From Halomonas sp. H10-9-1 (GTDB lineage Bacteria > Pseudomonadota > Gammaproteobacteria > Pseudomonadales > Halomonadaceae), in the NCBI RefSeq assembly GCF_040147005.1, contig NZ_JAMSHO010000001.1, positions 62,001 to 126,000 of the forward strand: a DNA stretch of 64,000 nt. Direction: 5' to 3'. Under the pieces are notes generated by a model. That model did not search any database. It had not been told where the DNA came from and saw nothing but the letters and a program-made list of their open reading frames with translations. Position 1 is the stretch's first letter. Each line of letters opens with the position of its first letter. This document shows, in pieces, positions 18,145-28,190 of the stretch. Made by a program: the position numbers and the translations under genes.

Positions 18145-18753
18145 ATGCCCTGCTATCGACTCGAGGGAGTAACCCCGGTGGTGCACCCCACTGCCTATGT
18201 GCACCCCACGGCGGTGCTGATCGGTGATGTCATCGTCGGCCCCGGCTGTTATGTGGGACCCGGTGCGGTGATGCGCGGCGACTTCGGTCAGCTGGTACTG
18301 GAGGAGGGCGCCAACCTTCAGGACACCTGCGTGATGCACGGCTTTCCTGGCTGTGTCACCCGGGTGGAGAAGAATGGCCATATCGGGCATGGCGCCGTAC
18401 TGCACGGTTGCGTGGTGGGCGAGGACGCCATGGTTGGCATGAACGCCGTGGTGATGGACTACGCCGTGATTGGCGCTCGTTCCATCGTCGCCGCGGCGGC
18501 CTTCGTCAAGACTAACTTCGAGTGTCCGCCCCAGTCGCTGGTGATGGGGGCTCCGGCCAAGGTCAGGCGTGAGCTCTCCGACCAGGAGGTCGCCTGGAAG
18601 CAGCAGGGTACTCGGGAGTACCAGCGTCTCACCGAGCGCTGCCGCGACAGCCTCGAGCCCTGCGAGCCGCTGACCGAGCTGGATGCCGACCGTCCGCGGC
18701 TGGACGCCGGGGATACCCAGCCCAAGCAGCAGACCCTGGGGAAGGGGACGTGA
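18145..18753 (+). CDS. paaY: Phenylacetate degradation protein PaaY (hexapeptide-repeat thioesterase / gamma-carbonic anhydrase fold)
   Basis: Left-handed beta-helix protein (202 aa). Hexapeptide repeats run through residues about 10-130 ([20 protein letters not shown] and later turns), with metal-ligand histidines in [16 protein letters not shown]. Known PaaY enzymes are CoA thioesterases that relieve inhibition by dead-end intermediates and help the PaaX response. It follows paaN in a two-gene transcript and faces paaX. Confidence 0.94.
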   Translation: MPCYRLEGVTPVVHPTAYVHPTAVLIGDVIVGPGCYVGPGAVMRGDFGQLVLEEGANLQDTCVMHGFPGCVTRVEKNGHIGHGAVLHGCVVGEDAMVGMNAVVMDYAVIGARSIVAAAAFVKTNFECPPQSLVMGAPAKVRRELSDQEVAWKQQGTREYQRLTERCRDSLEPCEPLTELDADRPRLDAGDTQPKQQTLGKGT

Positions 18754-18781
18754 CCTGGCTTCTTGTCTGACGGCGGAATAC

Positions 18782-18821
18782 GCAATACCCCCTGCCATGA
18801 TGTCATGGTAGGGGGTATTGC
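18782..18821. terminator. Bidirectional hairpin between paaY and paaX
   Basis: Arms 18782-18800 and 18803-18821 pair over 19 positions with a single G-U. It sits between the stops of convergent paaY and paaX. No long T run follows on either strand, so it may act by strong pairing or with Rho. Confidence 0.7.
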
Positions 18822-18860
18822 TATCTGGGTGACGAGATGTCGGCCGCCTGTCCTGGTGAA

Positions 18861-19787
18861 CTACTCCAGCCCGCCGAAACGCCGGTAGAAGCTGGGGCCT
18901 GGGGCTGGCAGGGGGCCTTCCGCGGTCTCCAGGTGGCGGTCGAGCCAGTTCTCGGCACGACGGTAGACCATGCGGTAGAGGTTGCGGCAAAGCTGGTAGG
19001 CGTTGCGCCCCTCCCAGGCGGTGGGGAGCAGTTCGTCGGGGAGCTGAGGGTCGCGCAGCTGGACGCGCCGGTACTCGTGGATCAGCAGGGTGCGAGCGAT
19101 GAAGCAGGCCTCCTCGTCGAGGTGGTTCTCCTCGTTGAGGGCCTTCCACAGGGGGCGAAACAGCGTCAGGAAGCGTTGGTAGTGCCCGGCCAACTCGTCG
19201 AGGTTCCAGCTCTCGCGCACCTGCAGACGCAGCGGCCGGCTGGCCAGGGGTTCGAGGGCCTCGGTGCGCATGACAATGGCCTCCTCTGCGGCACCCAGCT
19301 CCTGCAGGGCGGCAAGGGTCTCGCTGCGGCTCAGAGTCGGATGGGCGAGCAGCCCGTTGGCGAAGTGTCCGAACCCTAGCCACTCCAACTCCTCTCGGAC
19401 CTTCTGCCGGTGCAAGGCATCCAGCTGACTGAGCAGAACCAGGGTCCACTGGCCCGACCAGGGGGGTTGGGTGCCATGGTAGACGCGCTTGAAGGCCTGT
19501 TCGAAACGACGCCGGCCTGGGCCGCTGAGGCTGTAGTAGCTGCGTCGCCCCACCTTTTCCCCCTGTAGCCAGGTCTCCCGGGTCAAGCGATAGACAGAGG
19601 TGCGCACCAGCCGCTCGTTGATGCCGATCGGTTCCACCAGCTTCGAGATGCTGCCCAGCCAGACGGTACCGCCACGGGGCACGATGGCATCGCCGTAGAG
19701 GGTGATGATCAGCGAGCCGGCGCGTATCGGGCGGCGCTGCTGGAACTCATCGACAAGAGCATTGACGCATTCGATGGCCTGAGACAT
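18861..19787 (-). CDS. paaX: Phenylacetate pathway transcriptional repressor PaaX
   Basis: GntR-related repressor (308 aa) whose inducer is phenylacetyl-CoA. The N-terminal winged helix includes RAGSLIITLYGDAIVPRGGTVWLGS and RLVRTSVYRLTRETWLQGEKVGRRSYYSLS (key parts SLIITLYGDAI and RTSVYRLTRE); the C-terminal ligand domain includes RTLLIHEYRRVQLRDPQLPDELLP (key part IHEYRRVQLRDP). These are typical PaaX landmarks. It is transcribed toward paaY, with a hairpin between them. Confidence 0.96.
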   Translation of the reverse strand: MSQAIECVNALVDEFQQRRPIRAGSLIITLYGDAIVPRGGTVWLGSISKLVEPIGINERLVRTSVYRLTRETWLQGEKVGRRSYYSLSGPGRRRFEQAFKRVYHGTQPPWSGQWTLVLLSQLDALHRQKVREELEWLGFGHFANGLLAHPTLSRSETLAALQELGAAEEAIVMRTEALEPLASRPLRLQVRESWNLDELAGHYQRFLTLFRPLWKALNEENHLDEEACFIARTLLIHEYRRVQLRDPQLPDELLPTAWEGRNAYQLCRNLYRMVYRRAENWLDRHLETAEGPLPAPGPSFYRRFGGLE

Positions 19788-19908
19788 TGGGTAATAGTGG
19801 TTTCGAAATGGCCAGTGTTAGCGGTGGGGTATGAAGTGGTGCGCCGGGTTTAGGCGGGCGCACCTCTTTTATGATACCGAGTTACGGGTAATATGTAACC
19901 ACATTGAA

Positions 19909-20745
19909 TCACGTTTTCTGGGCGTGCTCGGGAGCAGCGCCCCCCAGCCGGGCGGTGATCTCGGCGGCGGTATCGCGCACCAGCTCGCCGAGTTCCAGCA
20001 GGCGCGTCTCGGGGATGCGCGCCACCGGGCCGGAGACCGAGATGGCGGCCAGTGGGGTGCCGTGCTCGTCGTGGATGCAGGCGGCCACGCAGTGCAGGCC
20101 GATGGCGTGCTCCTCGCGATCGCAGGCGAAGCCCTGGCGGCGGATCTCGGCCAGCCCCTCGCGCAGCGTCTCGGCGGTGTGCAGGGTGTTTTCGGTGACC
20201 CGAGAAAGCCCCTGCTCGGCGAGGATGCGCGCGAGCTCGTCCTCGGGTAGCCAGGCCATCAGTGCCTTGCCCACGCCCGAGGCGTGCAGCGGGGCACGAG
20301 AGCCCAGTCGGGTGATCATGCGCATCATCTGCGGCGATTCGCTCTGGGCCAGGAACACCGCGGTGCCGTCGTCGCGGATGCCGAGGTTGGCGGTCTCGCC
20401 GGTCTGGGCGGTGAGGCGACGCAGGAAGGGGCGGCTGGTGCCCACGAAGTCACGGGCCTCGAGGAAGCTGTTGCCGATGCGGAAGGTCTTGACGTCGATC
20501 TTCCAGACGCCGAGCTCGCTCTCCTGGGTGACAAAGCCCTGGCTCTGTAGCGCCTGCAGCAGGCGGTGGGTGGTGGAGGGGGCCAGTTCGGCCAGTTCGG
20601 CGAGCTCGGAGAGGGCCAGGCCGCCGGGGTGGCCGGCCAGGCGCTCCAGCAGGTTGAGGCCGCGCACCAGCGACTGGCTGTGGCCGCCGCTGGCCTTGCC
20701 CGATCCCGCGGGGCGCCCCGCCGTCCTGCGCTTGACTTCACTCAC
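19909..20745 (-). CDS. IclR family transcriptional regulator
   Basis: One-domain-plus-effector regulator of about 278 residues. The winged helix lies near the N-terminus (QSLVRGLNLLERLAGHPGG; LAPSTTHRLLQALQSQGF). The IclR effector domain follows, with RDDGTAVFLAQSE, PLHASGVGKALMAWLP and CVAACIHDEHGTPLAAISVSGP. The GTG at 20745 was chosen because AAGGA lies 8 bases upstream; a longer frame reaches an ATG at 20829 but adds an unconserved tail. It precedes an enoyl-CoA hydratase gene on the same strand, which it may control. Confidence 0.9.
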   Translation of the reverse strand: MSEVKRRTAGRPAGSGKASGGHSQSLVRGLNLLERLAGHPGGLALSELAELAELAPSTTHRLLQALQSQGFVTQESELGVWKIDVKTFRIGNSFLEARDFVGTSRPFLRRLTAQTGETANLGIRDDGTAVFLAQSESPQMMRMITRLGSRAPLHASGVGKALMAWLPEDELARILAEQGLSRVTENTLHTAETLREGLAEIRRQGFACDREEHAIGLHCVAACIHDEHGTPLAAISVSGPVARIPETRLLELGELVRDTAAEITARLGGAAPEHAQKT

Positions 20746-20857
20746 CCTCAAATTCCTTATGCCTTGGCTTCGCTGGCAGAGGATACCTTGTCGGCGCGCG
20801 CCTGTCGCGCCTGCGGAAATCGCTTCCACTAACCCGTTTGCGCCGCTCCTTGGGTGC

Positions 20858-21646
20858 TCAGCGGTTCTTCCACACCGGTTGGCGCTTCTCGATGAAGGCG
20901 TCGATGCCTTCGGCGACGTCCTCGGCCAGCATGTTGCCGGCCATCACCTCGCCGGCGAAGGCATAGGCCTCGTCCAGGGGCATGCGTAGCTGGCGCTGGA
21001 ACATCGCCTTGCCGGTGCGCACCGCCACGGCGCTCTTGGCGCAGATGCTGGCGGCGAGTTCGGCCACTGCCTCGTCGAGGGCCTCGTCGTCGGCGACCCG
21101 GTTGACCAGCCCCCAGTCGCGGGCGGTGGCGGCATCGATGAACTCCCCGGTGAGGAGCATCTCCATGGCGCGCTTGCGGGCCACGTTGCGCGACAGCGCC
21201 ACCGCCGGGGTGGAGCAGAACAGCCCGGCGTTGATGCCGGAGACGGCGAAGCGCGCCGAGCGTGCCGCCACCGCCAGGTCACAGCTGGCCACCAGCTGGC
21301 AGCCGGCGGCGGTGGCGATGCCCTGGATCCGGGCGATCACCGGTACCGGCAGCTCGACGACGGCCTGCATCACGCCGGCGCAGCGGGCGAAGAGTTCCTG
21401 GAAGTAGTCGCGGTCGTTGCCGTGGGCGCGCATCTGCTTGAGATCATGGCCGGCACAGAAGGCGCGCCCCGCGGCGGCGATCACCACGCAGCGCACGCTG
21501 CCATCGTGCGCCAGGCGCGTAAGCTCGGCGCCCAGCGCCTCGAGCATCTCCTCGGAGAGGGCGTTGAAGCTGCCGGGACGGTTGAGGGTCAGGGTGGTCA
21601 CGCCGTCGGCGTCGTGGCGGTGTACCGCCGGGGTCGTCTCGCTCAT
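20858..21646 (-). CDS. Enoyl-CoA hydratase/isomerase family protein (ECHDC3-like)
   Basis: Crotonase-fold protein of 262 residues. Conserved parts are GRAFCAGHDLKQMRAHGND (oxyanion hole), GIATAAGCQLVASCDLAVA, and INAGLFCSTPAVALSRNV, which resembles the ECHDC3/enoyl-CoA hydratase subgroup. The catalytic glutamates seen in PaaF are not both present, so hydration may not be its reaction. The ATG at 21646 follows GGAGAA. It is not part of the paa operons. The substrate is unknown. Confidence 0.88.
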   Translation of the reverse strand: MSETTPAVHRHDADGVTTLTLNRPGSFNALSEEMLEALGAELTRLAHDGSVRCVVIAAAGRAFCAGHDLKQMRAHGNDRDYFQELFARCAGVMQAVVELPVPVIARIQGIATAAGCQLVASCDLAVAARSARFAVSGINAGLFCSTPAVALSRNVARKRAMEMLLTGEFIDAATARDWGLVNRVADDEALDEAVAELAASICAKSAVAVRTGKAMFQRQLRMPLDEAYAFAGEVMAGNMLAEDVAEGIDAFIEKRQPVWKNR

Positions 21647-21701
21647 GGGGTTCTCCATGCTATGGGGCCGTATCGGGCATTGACGCCCTAGCCTAGCGCG
21701 A

Positions 21702-22628
21702 TCATTCCGGTTCCCGCACTGCGACCTTGGGGGCCGTCGAGGGCTCGTCGATGGCCTTGAGGCGGGTGAGGCGGTCGCCGAACAGGTAGGCACCGAGAGC
21801 CACCAGGATCAGACCGGCTCCCGCCAGCATCGAGGGCGAAGGCTGTTCCTGATTGAGCAGCATGCCGAGCCCCAGCGCCAGTACCGGCGTGATCAGGGTG
21901 ACCAGCGACACCGTGGCGGCGGGCAGCCGCGAGAGGATCAGGAAGTAGCAGAGAAAGCCCACCAGGGAGCCGAACAGCGCCAGGTAGAGCACCGCCCACA
22001 GGCCGCGCTCGGAGAGCGGCAGGCCAGGCGGCTCGCCGCTGGCCAGCCACAGCGCCAGGAAGCAGGGCAGGCTCAGGGCCAGGGCGCCCAGGGTCTGCTC
22101 CAGCGGGCCGACGCCGGCGGCCACGCGCTGTACGGCGATGCCGCTGGCGCTGAACAGCGTCACCGCGCCCAGCATCAGCAGCAGCGCGCCAAGCACCTCG
22201 CCACCCAGCGTCAGGCTGTCGGCAAACACCACGGCCAGCCCGACGACACCCAGCGCGCAGCCCAGCCAGTGCCAGCGACGCAGCCGGGTGGCACCGGGCA
22301 GCGCCTGCAGGATCAGCCCCGAGATCAGCGGGGCCATGCCGAACATCACCGACAGCATGCCCGAGGGCAGGCTCTGGGAGGCGTGGTAGCTCAGGGCCAT
22401 GGCGCCGAATACCCCGGGCACGGCAGCGGCGTAGCTGCGCAGCGCCCGACGGTCGCGGCGCAGGCGGCGTTTCAGGGCCAGCAGGATCACCAGCCCCAGC
22501 AGGAAGGCGATCAGCATGCGCAGCATCACGCTGCCGATCGGCGCGCCGGCCTCGGCGCTCCACTTGATGGCCAGCGGCGTGGAGGCCCACACCAGTACCA
22601 CGATCAGATAGGCGAGTGCGGTCGGCAC
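21702..22628 (-). CDS. DMT superfamily (EamA) transporter
   Basis: Integral membrane protein of about 308 residues with ten predicted membrane segments in two EamA repeats (SMLIAFLLGLVILL-type first half, and GSLVGFLCYFLILSRLPAATVSLVTLITPVLALGLG in the second, key part SLVTLITPVLALGLG). Family members export amino acids, metabolites or drugs. The GTG at 22628 is preferred because AGGA lies 7 bases upstream; the ATG at 22673 gives a 15-residue longer form. Substrate unknown. Confidence 0.88.
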   Translation of the reverse strand: MPTALAYLIVVLVWASTPLAIKWSAEAGAPIGSVMLRMLIAFLLGLVILLALKRRLRRDRRALRSYAAAVPGVFGAMALSYHASQSLPSGMLSVMFGMAPLISGLILQALPGATRLRRWHWLGCALGVVGLAVVFADSLTLGGEVLGALLLMLGAVTLFSASGIAVQRVAAGVGPLEQTLGALALSLPCFLALWLASGEPPGLPLSERGLWAVLYLALFGSLVGFLCYFLILSRLPAATVSLVTLITPVLALGLGMLLNQEQPSPSMLAGAGLILVALGAYLFGDRLTRLKAIDEPSTAPKVAVREPE

Positions 22629-22683
22629 GGCAGGTTTCCTGTGAGATGTCCCGGGGCATGGTTCGATGGTCAATCATTAGCAC

Positions 22684-22714
22684 AATAAAAACCGCCGCGT
22701 CGATGACGCGGCGG
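22684..22714 (-). terminator. Rho-independent terminator of serA
   Basis: A 10-bp G+C-rich stem (22692-22701 with 22705-22714, three-base loop) is followed on the - strand by TTTTTATT. It lies 24 bases after the serA stop and separates serA from the downstream transporter gene. Confidence 0.88.
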
Positions 22715-22737
22715 CGAATCGGCGAGGACAGGCGGAA

Positions 22738-23988
22738 TCAGATGTCCTGGCCACCCTCGGAGTAGAGCACCCGTACCTTGAGGGTGTGCTCTACCTGGCG
22801 CAGGGCGTCCAGCGCCTGGGGGCCGTAGGCCTTGTCGACGTCGATCACCACGTAGCCGACCTTGTCGTTGGTCTGCAGGTACTGGCCGGCGATGTTGATG
22901 CCGTTTTCGGAGAGCACCCGGTTGATCTCGGAGAGCACGCCAGGCACGTTGTCGTGGATGTGCAGCAGGCGGTGCTTGCCGGGGTGGGCCGGCAGGGCCA
23001 CCTCGGGGAAGTTGACCGAGGTGACGGTGGTGCCGTTGTCGGAGTAGGTCGCCAGCTTCTCGGAGACTTCGATGCCGATGTTCTCCTGGGCCTCCAGGGT
23101 GGAGCCGCCGATGTGCGGGGTCAGGATGACGTTGTCGAGGCCGCGCAGGGGGCTCTCGAACTCCTCGTCGTTGCCCTTGGGCTCCACCGGGAAGACGTCC
23201 ACTGCGGCACCGTTGAGGCGCCCCTCGCGGATCGCTTCGGCCAGTGCCTCGATCACCACCACGCTGCCGCGGGAGGCGTTGATCAGGATGGATCCCGGCT
23301 TCATGCGTGCGATCTGCTCGGCGCCGATCATCCAGCGCGTCGACGGCAGGTCGGGGACATGGAGGGTGACCACATCGGCCTTGCCCAGCAGCTCGTCGAG
23401 GCCGCCGACCTGGCGGGCGTTGCCCATGCCTAGCTTGGCGATCACGTCGTAGTAGATGACGTCGAAGCCCAGTGACTCGGCGAGTACCGAGAGCTGCGAG
23501 CCGATGCTGCCGTAGCCGATGATCCCCAGGGTCTTGCCGCGGGCTTCGTGGGAGTTCTTGGCGCTCTTCATCCAGCCGCCCTGATGGGCGCGGGCGTTCT
23601 TCTCGGGGATGCCGCGCAGCAGCATGATCGCCTCGGCCAGCACCAGCTCGGCCACCGAGCGGGTATTGGAGTAGGGCGCGTTGAACACCGGAATGCCGCG
23701 CGCCAGGGCGGCGTCGAGGTCGACCTGGTTGGTGCCGATACAGAAACAGCCCACGGCCACCAGCTTCTCGGCGGCGGCGAACACCCGCTCGTTGAGCTGG
23801 GTGCGCGAGCGGATGCCGATGAAGTGCGCGTCACGGATATTCTCGATCAGCGCGGCTTCATCCAGCGAGGTGGACAGGTGCTCGATGTTCGAGTACCCGG
23901 CGTTGCGAAGATTGTCCACCGCGGTCTGGTGGATGCCCTCGAGCAGCAGGATCTTGATCTTGCTCTTGTCCAGGGACGTCTTTGCCAT
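22738..23988 (-). CDS. serA: D-3-phosphoglycerate dehydrogenase
   Basis: First enzyme of serine synthesis (416 aa). The NAD-binding motif is GIIGYGSIGSQLSVLAESLG, the catalytic residues lie in INASRGSVV and LTPHIGGSTLEAQENIG, and the C-terminal ACT domain (HDNVPGVLSEINRVLSENGINIAGQ, key part NVPGVLSEIN) confers serine feedback. The ATG at 23988 (MAKTSLDKSK) was chosen; an in-frame start 33 bases upstream is less likely. It is divergent from xseB. Confidence 0.96.
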   Translation of the reverse strand: MAKTSLDKSKIKILLLEGIHQTAVDNLRNAGYSNIEHLSTSLDEAALIENIRDAHFIGIRSRTQLNERVFAAAEKLVAVGCFCIGTNQVDLDAALARGIPVFNAPYSNTRSVAELVLAEAIMLLRGIPEKNARAHQGGWMKSAKNSHEARGKTLGIIGYGSIGSQLSVLAESLGFDVIYYDVIAKLGMGNARQVGGLDELLGKADVVTLHVPDLPSTRWMIGAEQIARMKPGSILINASRGSVVVIEALAEAIREGRLNGAAVDVFPVEPKGNDEEFESPLRGLDNVILTPHIGGSTLEAQENIGIEVSEKLATYSDNGTTVTSVNFPEVALPAHPGKHRLLHIHDNVPGVLSEINRVLSENGINIAGQYLQTNDKVGYVVIDVDKAYGPQALDALRQVEHTLKVRVLYSEGGQDI

Positions 23989-24240
23989 GGTCGAATCAAC
24001 CCCTTCCGGCGCGAGCCGCATGCTGTGTCAGAAACTGGTGAGGCGGTTATCTTAACACAGCCGATAAATGAGCCTGGATAAAAATGCTGCGCTGCTCATA
24101 TGAGCCAGATGCAAGTTCATGGCACCACATCGTGTTGGTCGGCGGCGGCGGGGCAGACGACCCCCCGGAGGGAGCGTGTATACTGTGGCCCCTTGAATGA
24201 TCTCTTTCTGACTATCGGGGCGGTTTTTTAAAGGAGCAGC

Positions 24241-24531
24241 ATGGCAGAGCGCAACGAGCGGTCCCGTGAGCCGCAGGCCGACGACACCGTGTCCGGTGAC
24301 TTCGCCGCCACCGTCGAGCGGCTCGAGGGCCTGGTGGCACAGCTGGAGTCCGGCGAGCTGTCGCTGGAGGCGTCGCTTGCCGCCTTCGAGGAGGGGGTGC
24401 GACTGACCCGTGATGCCCAGCGTCGCCTCGACGAGGCGGAGATCAAGGTGCGCACCCTGACCGAAGGCCCGCAGGGTGGCATCGAGCTCGAGCCCTTCGT
24501 GCCACCGTCGGAGGACAACGGTGAACGCTGA
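24241..24531 (+). CDS. xseB: Exodeoxyribonuclease VII small subunit
   Basis: Small subunit (96 aa) of the XseA-XseB single-strand exonuclease. The core FAATVERLEGLVAQLESGELSLEASLAAFEEGV (key part LEGLVAQLESGELSLE) is the family signature, with an acidic tail. An AAAGGAG site precedes the ATG. Its last 11 bases overlap the GTG start of ispA, the usual xseB-ispA-dxs arrangement. Confidence 0.95.
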   Translation: MAERNERSREPQADDTVSGDFAATVERLEGLVAQLESGELSLEASLAAFEEGVRLTRDAQRRLDEAEIKVRTLTEGPQGGIELEPFVPPSEDNGER

Positions 24532-25405
24532 CACCCTGATCACCCTGCTGGCCGCCGATCGCGCGCGGGTGGATACCCGCCTGGAGGCACTGTTTGTCGA
24601 GCGCACCGCTCCGGCCCCGCGACTCGAGGCCGCCATGCGTCACGGCGTGCTGGTGGGCGGCAAGCGGTTGCGTCCGCTGCTGGTGTATGCCGCCGGCCGC
24701 GCGCTGGGGGCCGAGGACGCTACCCTCGACGCCCCGGCCATGGCCATCGAGCTGATCCACGCCTACTCGCTGGTCCACGATGACCTGCCGGCCATGGACG
24801 ATGACGACCTGCGCCGCGGGCAGCCCACCGTGCACCGCGCCTATGACGAGGCCACGGCGATCCTCGCCGGCGATGCGCTGCAGTCGCTGGCCTTCGAGGT
24901 GATCGCCCGTACCCGGCACCCCCGTCTGGCGGCGATGATCGCCAGCCTCGCCGAGGCGGCGGGGCGTGACGGCATGGTGGCCGGCCAGGTGCTGGATCTC
25001 GACGCCGTGGGCGGCCATCCCGATGTGGATGCCCTGGCCACCATGCATGCTCACAAGACCGGGGCGCTGATCCGTGCCGCGGTGCGCCTGGGCGGGCTGG
25101 CGGCGGTGAGCGAGGACGATGCCAGCCTGGCCGCCCTGGATGCCTATGCCCGGGCCATCGGCCTGGCCTTCCAGATCCACGACGATGTGCTCGATGTGAT
25201 CGGTGATACCGCCACCCTGGGCAAGGCCTCGGGGGCCGACGCCGCCCGCGACAAGCCCACTTATCCGACCCTGCTGGGCCTCGCAGGCGCTCGCCGCCGG
25301 GCGGCGGGGCTGGTCGAGGAGGCCGTCGCCGCCCTGGCGCCGCTTGGCGAACCCGCCCGGCCGCTGGCGGCGCTGGCCCGATACATGATCGAGCGTGACC
25401 ACTGA
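24521..25405 (+). CDS. ispA: Farnesyl diphosphate synthase
   Basis: Short-chain trans-prenyltransferase (294 aa) that makes farnesyl diphosphate from IPP and DMAPP for quinone, undecaprenyl and related syntheses. The first aspartate motif is [10 protein letters not shown], the second is [10 protein letters not shown], with [12 protein letters not shown] near the N-terminus. The GTG at 24521 has GGAGGAC upstream and overlaps xseB. Its end overlaps the proposed dxs start. Confidence 0.95.
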   Translation: MNADTLITLLAADRARVDTRLEALFVERTAPAPRLEAAMRHGVLVGGKRLRPLLVYAAGRALGAEDATLDAPAMAIELIHAYSLVHDDLPAMDDDDLRRGQPTVHRAYDEATAILAGDALQSLAFEVIARTRHPRLAAMIASLAEAAGRDGMVAGQVLDLDAVGGHPDVDALATMHAHKTGALIRAAVRLGGLAAVSEDDASLAALDAYARAIGLAFQIHDDVLDVIGDTATLGKASGADAARDKPTYPTLLGLAGARRRAAGLVEEAVAALAPLGEPARPLAALARYMIERDH

Positions 25406-27362
25406 CACGACAGATGCCCACATGAAGCTGTTCGATGACATTCCCGTCGAGCGTCCGGCCACGCCGCTGCTCGACACCCTGGATACCCCGGCGGCACTGC
25501 GCGCCATGTCCACCGCGCAGCTGGCGCAGGTGGCCGACGAGTTGCGTGCCTATCTGCTCTACAGCGTGGGGGTCTCCGGGGGGCACTTCGGCGCCGGCCT
25601 CGGCGTTGTGGAGCTCACCGTAGCCCTGCACCAGGCACTGGAGACCCCCCATGATCGCCTGGTGTGGGATGTCGGTCACCAGGCCTACCCCCACAAGATC
25701 CTCACCGGGCGCCGCGAGGCGATGCCCAATATCCGCCACCATGGCGGGCTGGCGGCCTTTCCACGGCGTGCCGAGTCGGCGTATGACACCTTCGGTGTGG
25801 GCCACTCCAGCACCTCGATCTCGGCGGCGCTGGGCATGGCGTTGGCCGCCCGCACCCGGGGCGAGAAGCGTCGCGTCTGCGCGGTGATCGGCGATGGCGC
25901 CCTGACCGCCGGGATGGCCTTCGAGGCCCTGGCCCATGCCGGTCACGTCGACGCCAACCTGCTGGTGGTGCTCAACGACAACGAGATGTCGATCTCCGAG
26001 AATGTCGGCGGCATGGCCAGCTACCTGGCGCGCATCCTCACCAGCAAGCCCTATACCAGCATGCGCGAGGGCGGCAAGAAGGTGCTCTCCCACCTGCCCG
26101 GGGCCCTGGAGCTGGCGCGGCGCACCGAGGAGCACATGAAGGGCATGATCAGCCCCGCCACGCTCTTCGAGGAGCTGGGCTTCAACTACATCGGGCCCAT
26201 CGACGGCCACGACCTGCCGCTGTTGGTGCAGACCCTGCGCAACATGCGTGACCTGGAAGGGCCCCAGTTCCTTCACGTCAAGACCCGCAAGGGCAAGGGC
26301 TTCCTGCCCGCCGAGGCCGATCCCATCGGCTACCATGCCATCACCAAGCTGGAGAAGAACGGCGCCCCGCCGCCGCTCAAGCCGGCGGCGCCGGCCCGCA
26401 AGGGCAGGAAGTACTGCAACGTCTTCGGCGACTGGCTGTGCGACATGGCCGCCGCCGATGAGCGGTTGGTCGGCATCACCCCGGCCATGCGCGAAGGCTC
26501 CGACCTGGTGCGCTTCTCGCAGACCTATCCCGAGCGCTACTTCGATGTGGCCATCGCCGAGCAGCATGCGGTGACCCTGGCCGCGGGCATGGCTTGCGAG
26601 GCCATGAAGCCGGTGGTGGCGATCTACTCCACTTTTCTGCAGCGCGGCTACGACCAGTTGATCCACGACGTGGCGGTGCAGGACCTGGATGTCACCTTCG
26701 CCATCGATCGCGCCGGCCTGGTGGGCGAGGATGGTCCCACCCACCACGGCAACCTCGATCTCTCCTACCTGCGCTGCGTGCCTGGCCTGGTGGTGCTGGC
26801 GCCGGCCGACGAGGCCGAGTGTCGCGCCATGCTGAGTGCCGCCTACCACCACCCCGGCCCCGCCGCGGTGCGCTATCCGCGGGGCACCGGGCCTGGTGCC
26901 GAGATTCCCGCCCATCTCGAGCCGGCTCCCATCGGGCAGGCGCAGCTGCGCCGCGCGAGTGGCGCCGAGGCGGGGCGTCGTGTTGCCCTGCTGGCCTTCG
27001 GCAGCCTCAACACGCCGGCCGCCGAGGTGGCCGAGGCGCTCGATGCCAGCCATCTCAACATGCGTTCGGTGAAGCCCCTGGATCGCGAGGCGGTGCTGGC
27101 CGCAGCCGCCGACCACGACCTGCTGGTGACCCTGGAAGAGAACGTGCTGGCCGGCGGTGCCGGCAGCGCGGTCAACGAGTTGCTGGCCGCCGAAGGCGTG
27201 CGGGTGGCGGTGCTCAATCTGGGGCTGCCGGACGCCTTCGTCGAGCACGGCAAGCCCGCCGAGCTGCTCGCCGAGTGCGGCCTGGACGCGGGGGGCATCG
27301 AGGCCGCTATCCGCCGTCGCCTGGCGGCCGCCGACGATGCCGCGATAGAGGAGGCACGCTGA
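25395..27362 (+). CDS. dxs: 1-deoxy-D-xylulose-5-phosphate synthase
   Basis: Thiamine-diphosphate enzyme (655 aa) that condenses pyruvate and glyceraldehyde 3-phosphate in the MEP isoprenoid pathway. It shows [14 protein letters not shown], the [14 protein letters not shown] thiamine motif, [15 protein letters not shown], and the transketolase-like half with [15 protein letters not shown]. The start may be the GTG at 25395, overlapping ispA, or the ATG at 25422 (MKLFDDIP); neither has a clear ribosome site. It directly precedes djlA. Confidence 0.96.
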   Translation: MTTDTTDAHMKLFDDIPVERPATPLLDTLDTPAALRAMSTAQLAQVADELRAYLLYSVGVSGGHFGAGLGVVELTVALHQALETPHDRLVWDVGHQAYPHKILTGRREAMPNIRHHGGLAAFPRRAESAYDTFGVGHSSTSISAALGMALAARTRGEKRRVCAVIGDGALTAGMAFEALAHAGHVDANLLVVLNDNEMSISENVGGMASYLARILTSKPYTSMREGGKKVLSHLPGALELARRTEEHMKGMISPATLFEELGFNYIGPIDGHDLPLLVQTLRNMRDLEGPQFLHVKTRKGKGFLPAEADPIGYHAITKLEKNGAPPPLKPAAPARKGRKYCNVFGDWLCDMAAADERLVGITPAMREGSDLVRFSQTYPERYFDVAIAEQHAVTLAAGMACEAMKPVVAIYSTFLQRGYDQLIHDVAVQDLDVTFAIDRAGLVGEDGPTHHGNLDLSYLRCVPGLVVLAPADEAECRAMLSAAYHHPGPAAVRYPRGTGPGAEIPAHLEPAPIGQAQLRRASGAEAGRRVALLAFGSLNTPAAEVAEALDASHLNMRSVKPLDREAVLAAAADHDLLVTLEENVLAGGAGSAVNELLAAEGVRVAVLNLGLPDAFVEHGKPAELLAECGLDAGGIEAAIRRRLAAADDAAIEEAR

Positions 27363-28132
27363 TGTGGATCGTTGTCCTGATGGGGGCCGGTCTGGGCTTC
27401 ATGATCGGCGGCCCGGTGGGTGCGCTTATCGGTGGCGGGCTTGGCTACTGGCTCGTCGCCCGCCTGCGCCGCAGCATGCTGGGCAAGCTGGCGGTGTCCC
27501 AGGCGCAGTTCCTCGAATCGACCTTCGCGGTCATGGGCTGCCTGTGCAAGGCCGATGGCCGGGTCAGCGAGGAGGAGCTGGACGCCTCACGGCAGCTCTG
27601 GGAGCGCCTGCGCCTCAACGAGGCCCAGCGCGCCCGGGCCCGGGCCGACTTCAACCGCGGCAAGGCGGCCGACTTCGACCTCGACGCCGAACTGGCGAAG
27701 GTGCGCAGCCTGCTGGGCAGCCAGCCCGCCTTGCGCCAGGTGTTCCTGCAGGTACAGCTGGCGGCGATCGCCGCCGATGGTCGGCTGCATCCCGCCGAGC
27801 GCGAGATGCTGATGCGGGTGGTACGCGGCCTGGGCTGCTCCGAGGCGGAGATCGCCCAGGTCGAGGCGATGCTGCATGGCGCCGGCCAGCAGGCCGGGGG
27901 TGGTGCGGCCAGCGGCCCGACCCTGGCCGATGCCTACCGGGTGCTGGGGGTCGAGGAGGATGCCAGTGACGCCGAGGTCAAGAAGGCCTATCGCCGCCTG
28001 ATGAGCCAGAACCACCCCGACAAGCTGGCCGCCAAGGGGCTGCCCGAGAGCATGCGCGAGGTCGCCCGCGAACGCACCAGCGAGATCGGCAACGCCTACG
28101 AGCGTATCCGCAAGGCGCGCGCCGTGGCCTGA
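27362..28132 (+). CDS. djlA: Co-chaperone DjlA
   Basis: Membrane-anchored J-protein (256 aa) that stimulates DnaK. The N-terminal hydrophobic stretch (residues 1-32, glycine rich) is the membrane anchor, a TerB-like helical domain fills about 50-165, and the C-terminal J-domain has YRRLMSQNHPDKLAAKG with an intact HPD. The ATG shares a base with the dxs stop (TGATG), so it is coupled to dxs. A strong hairpin follows. Confidence 0.95.
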   Translation: MWIVVLMGAGLGFMIGGPVGALIGGGLGYWLVARLRRSMLGKLAVSQAQFLESTFAVMGCLCKADGRVSEEELDASRQLWERLRLNEAQRARARADFNRGKAADFDLDAELAKVRSLLGSQPALRQVFLQVQLAAIAADGRLHPAEREMLMRVVRGLGCSEAEIAQVEAMLHGAGQQAGGGAASGPTLADAYRVLGVEEDASDAEVKKAYRRLMSQNHPDKLAAKGLPESMREVARERTSEIGNAYERIRKARAVA

Positions 28133-28190
28133 TCCCCGCCGCTTCCTCCCCATGCGCTTATGGTGGCCCGGTTGACCCAGCGCCGCTCAC

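Noticed and set aside
24179..24184. TATACT as the -10 of the xseB promoter
   Set aside because: No acceptable -35 sequence at 16-18 bases upstream.
24720..27248. Very long leftward open frame (842 codons) across ispA and dxs
   Set aside because: It is antisense to two well-supported genes; long antisense frames are expected in G+C-rich codon-biased DNA, and the translation has histidine/glycine-rich low-complexity sequence.
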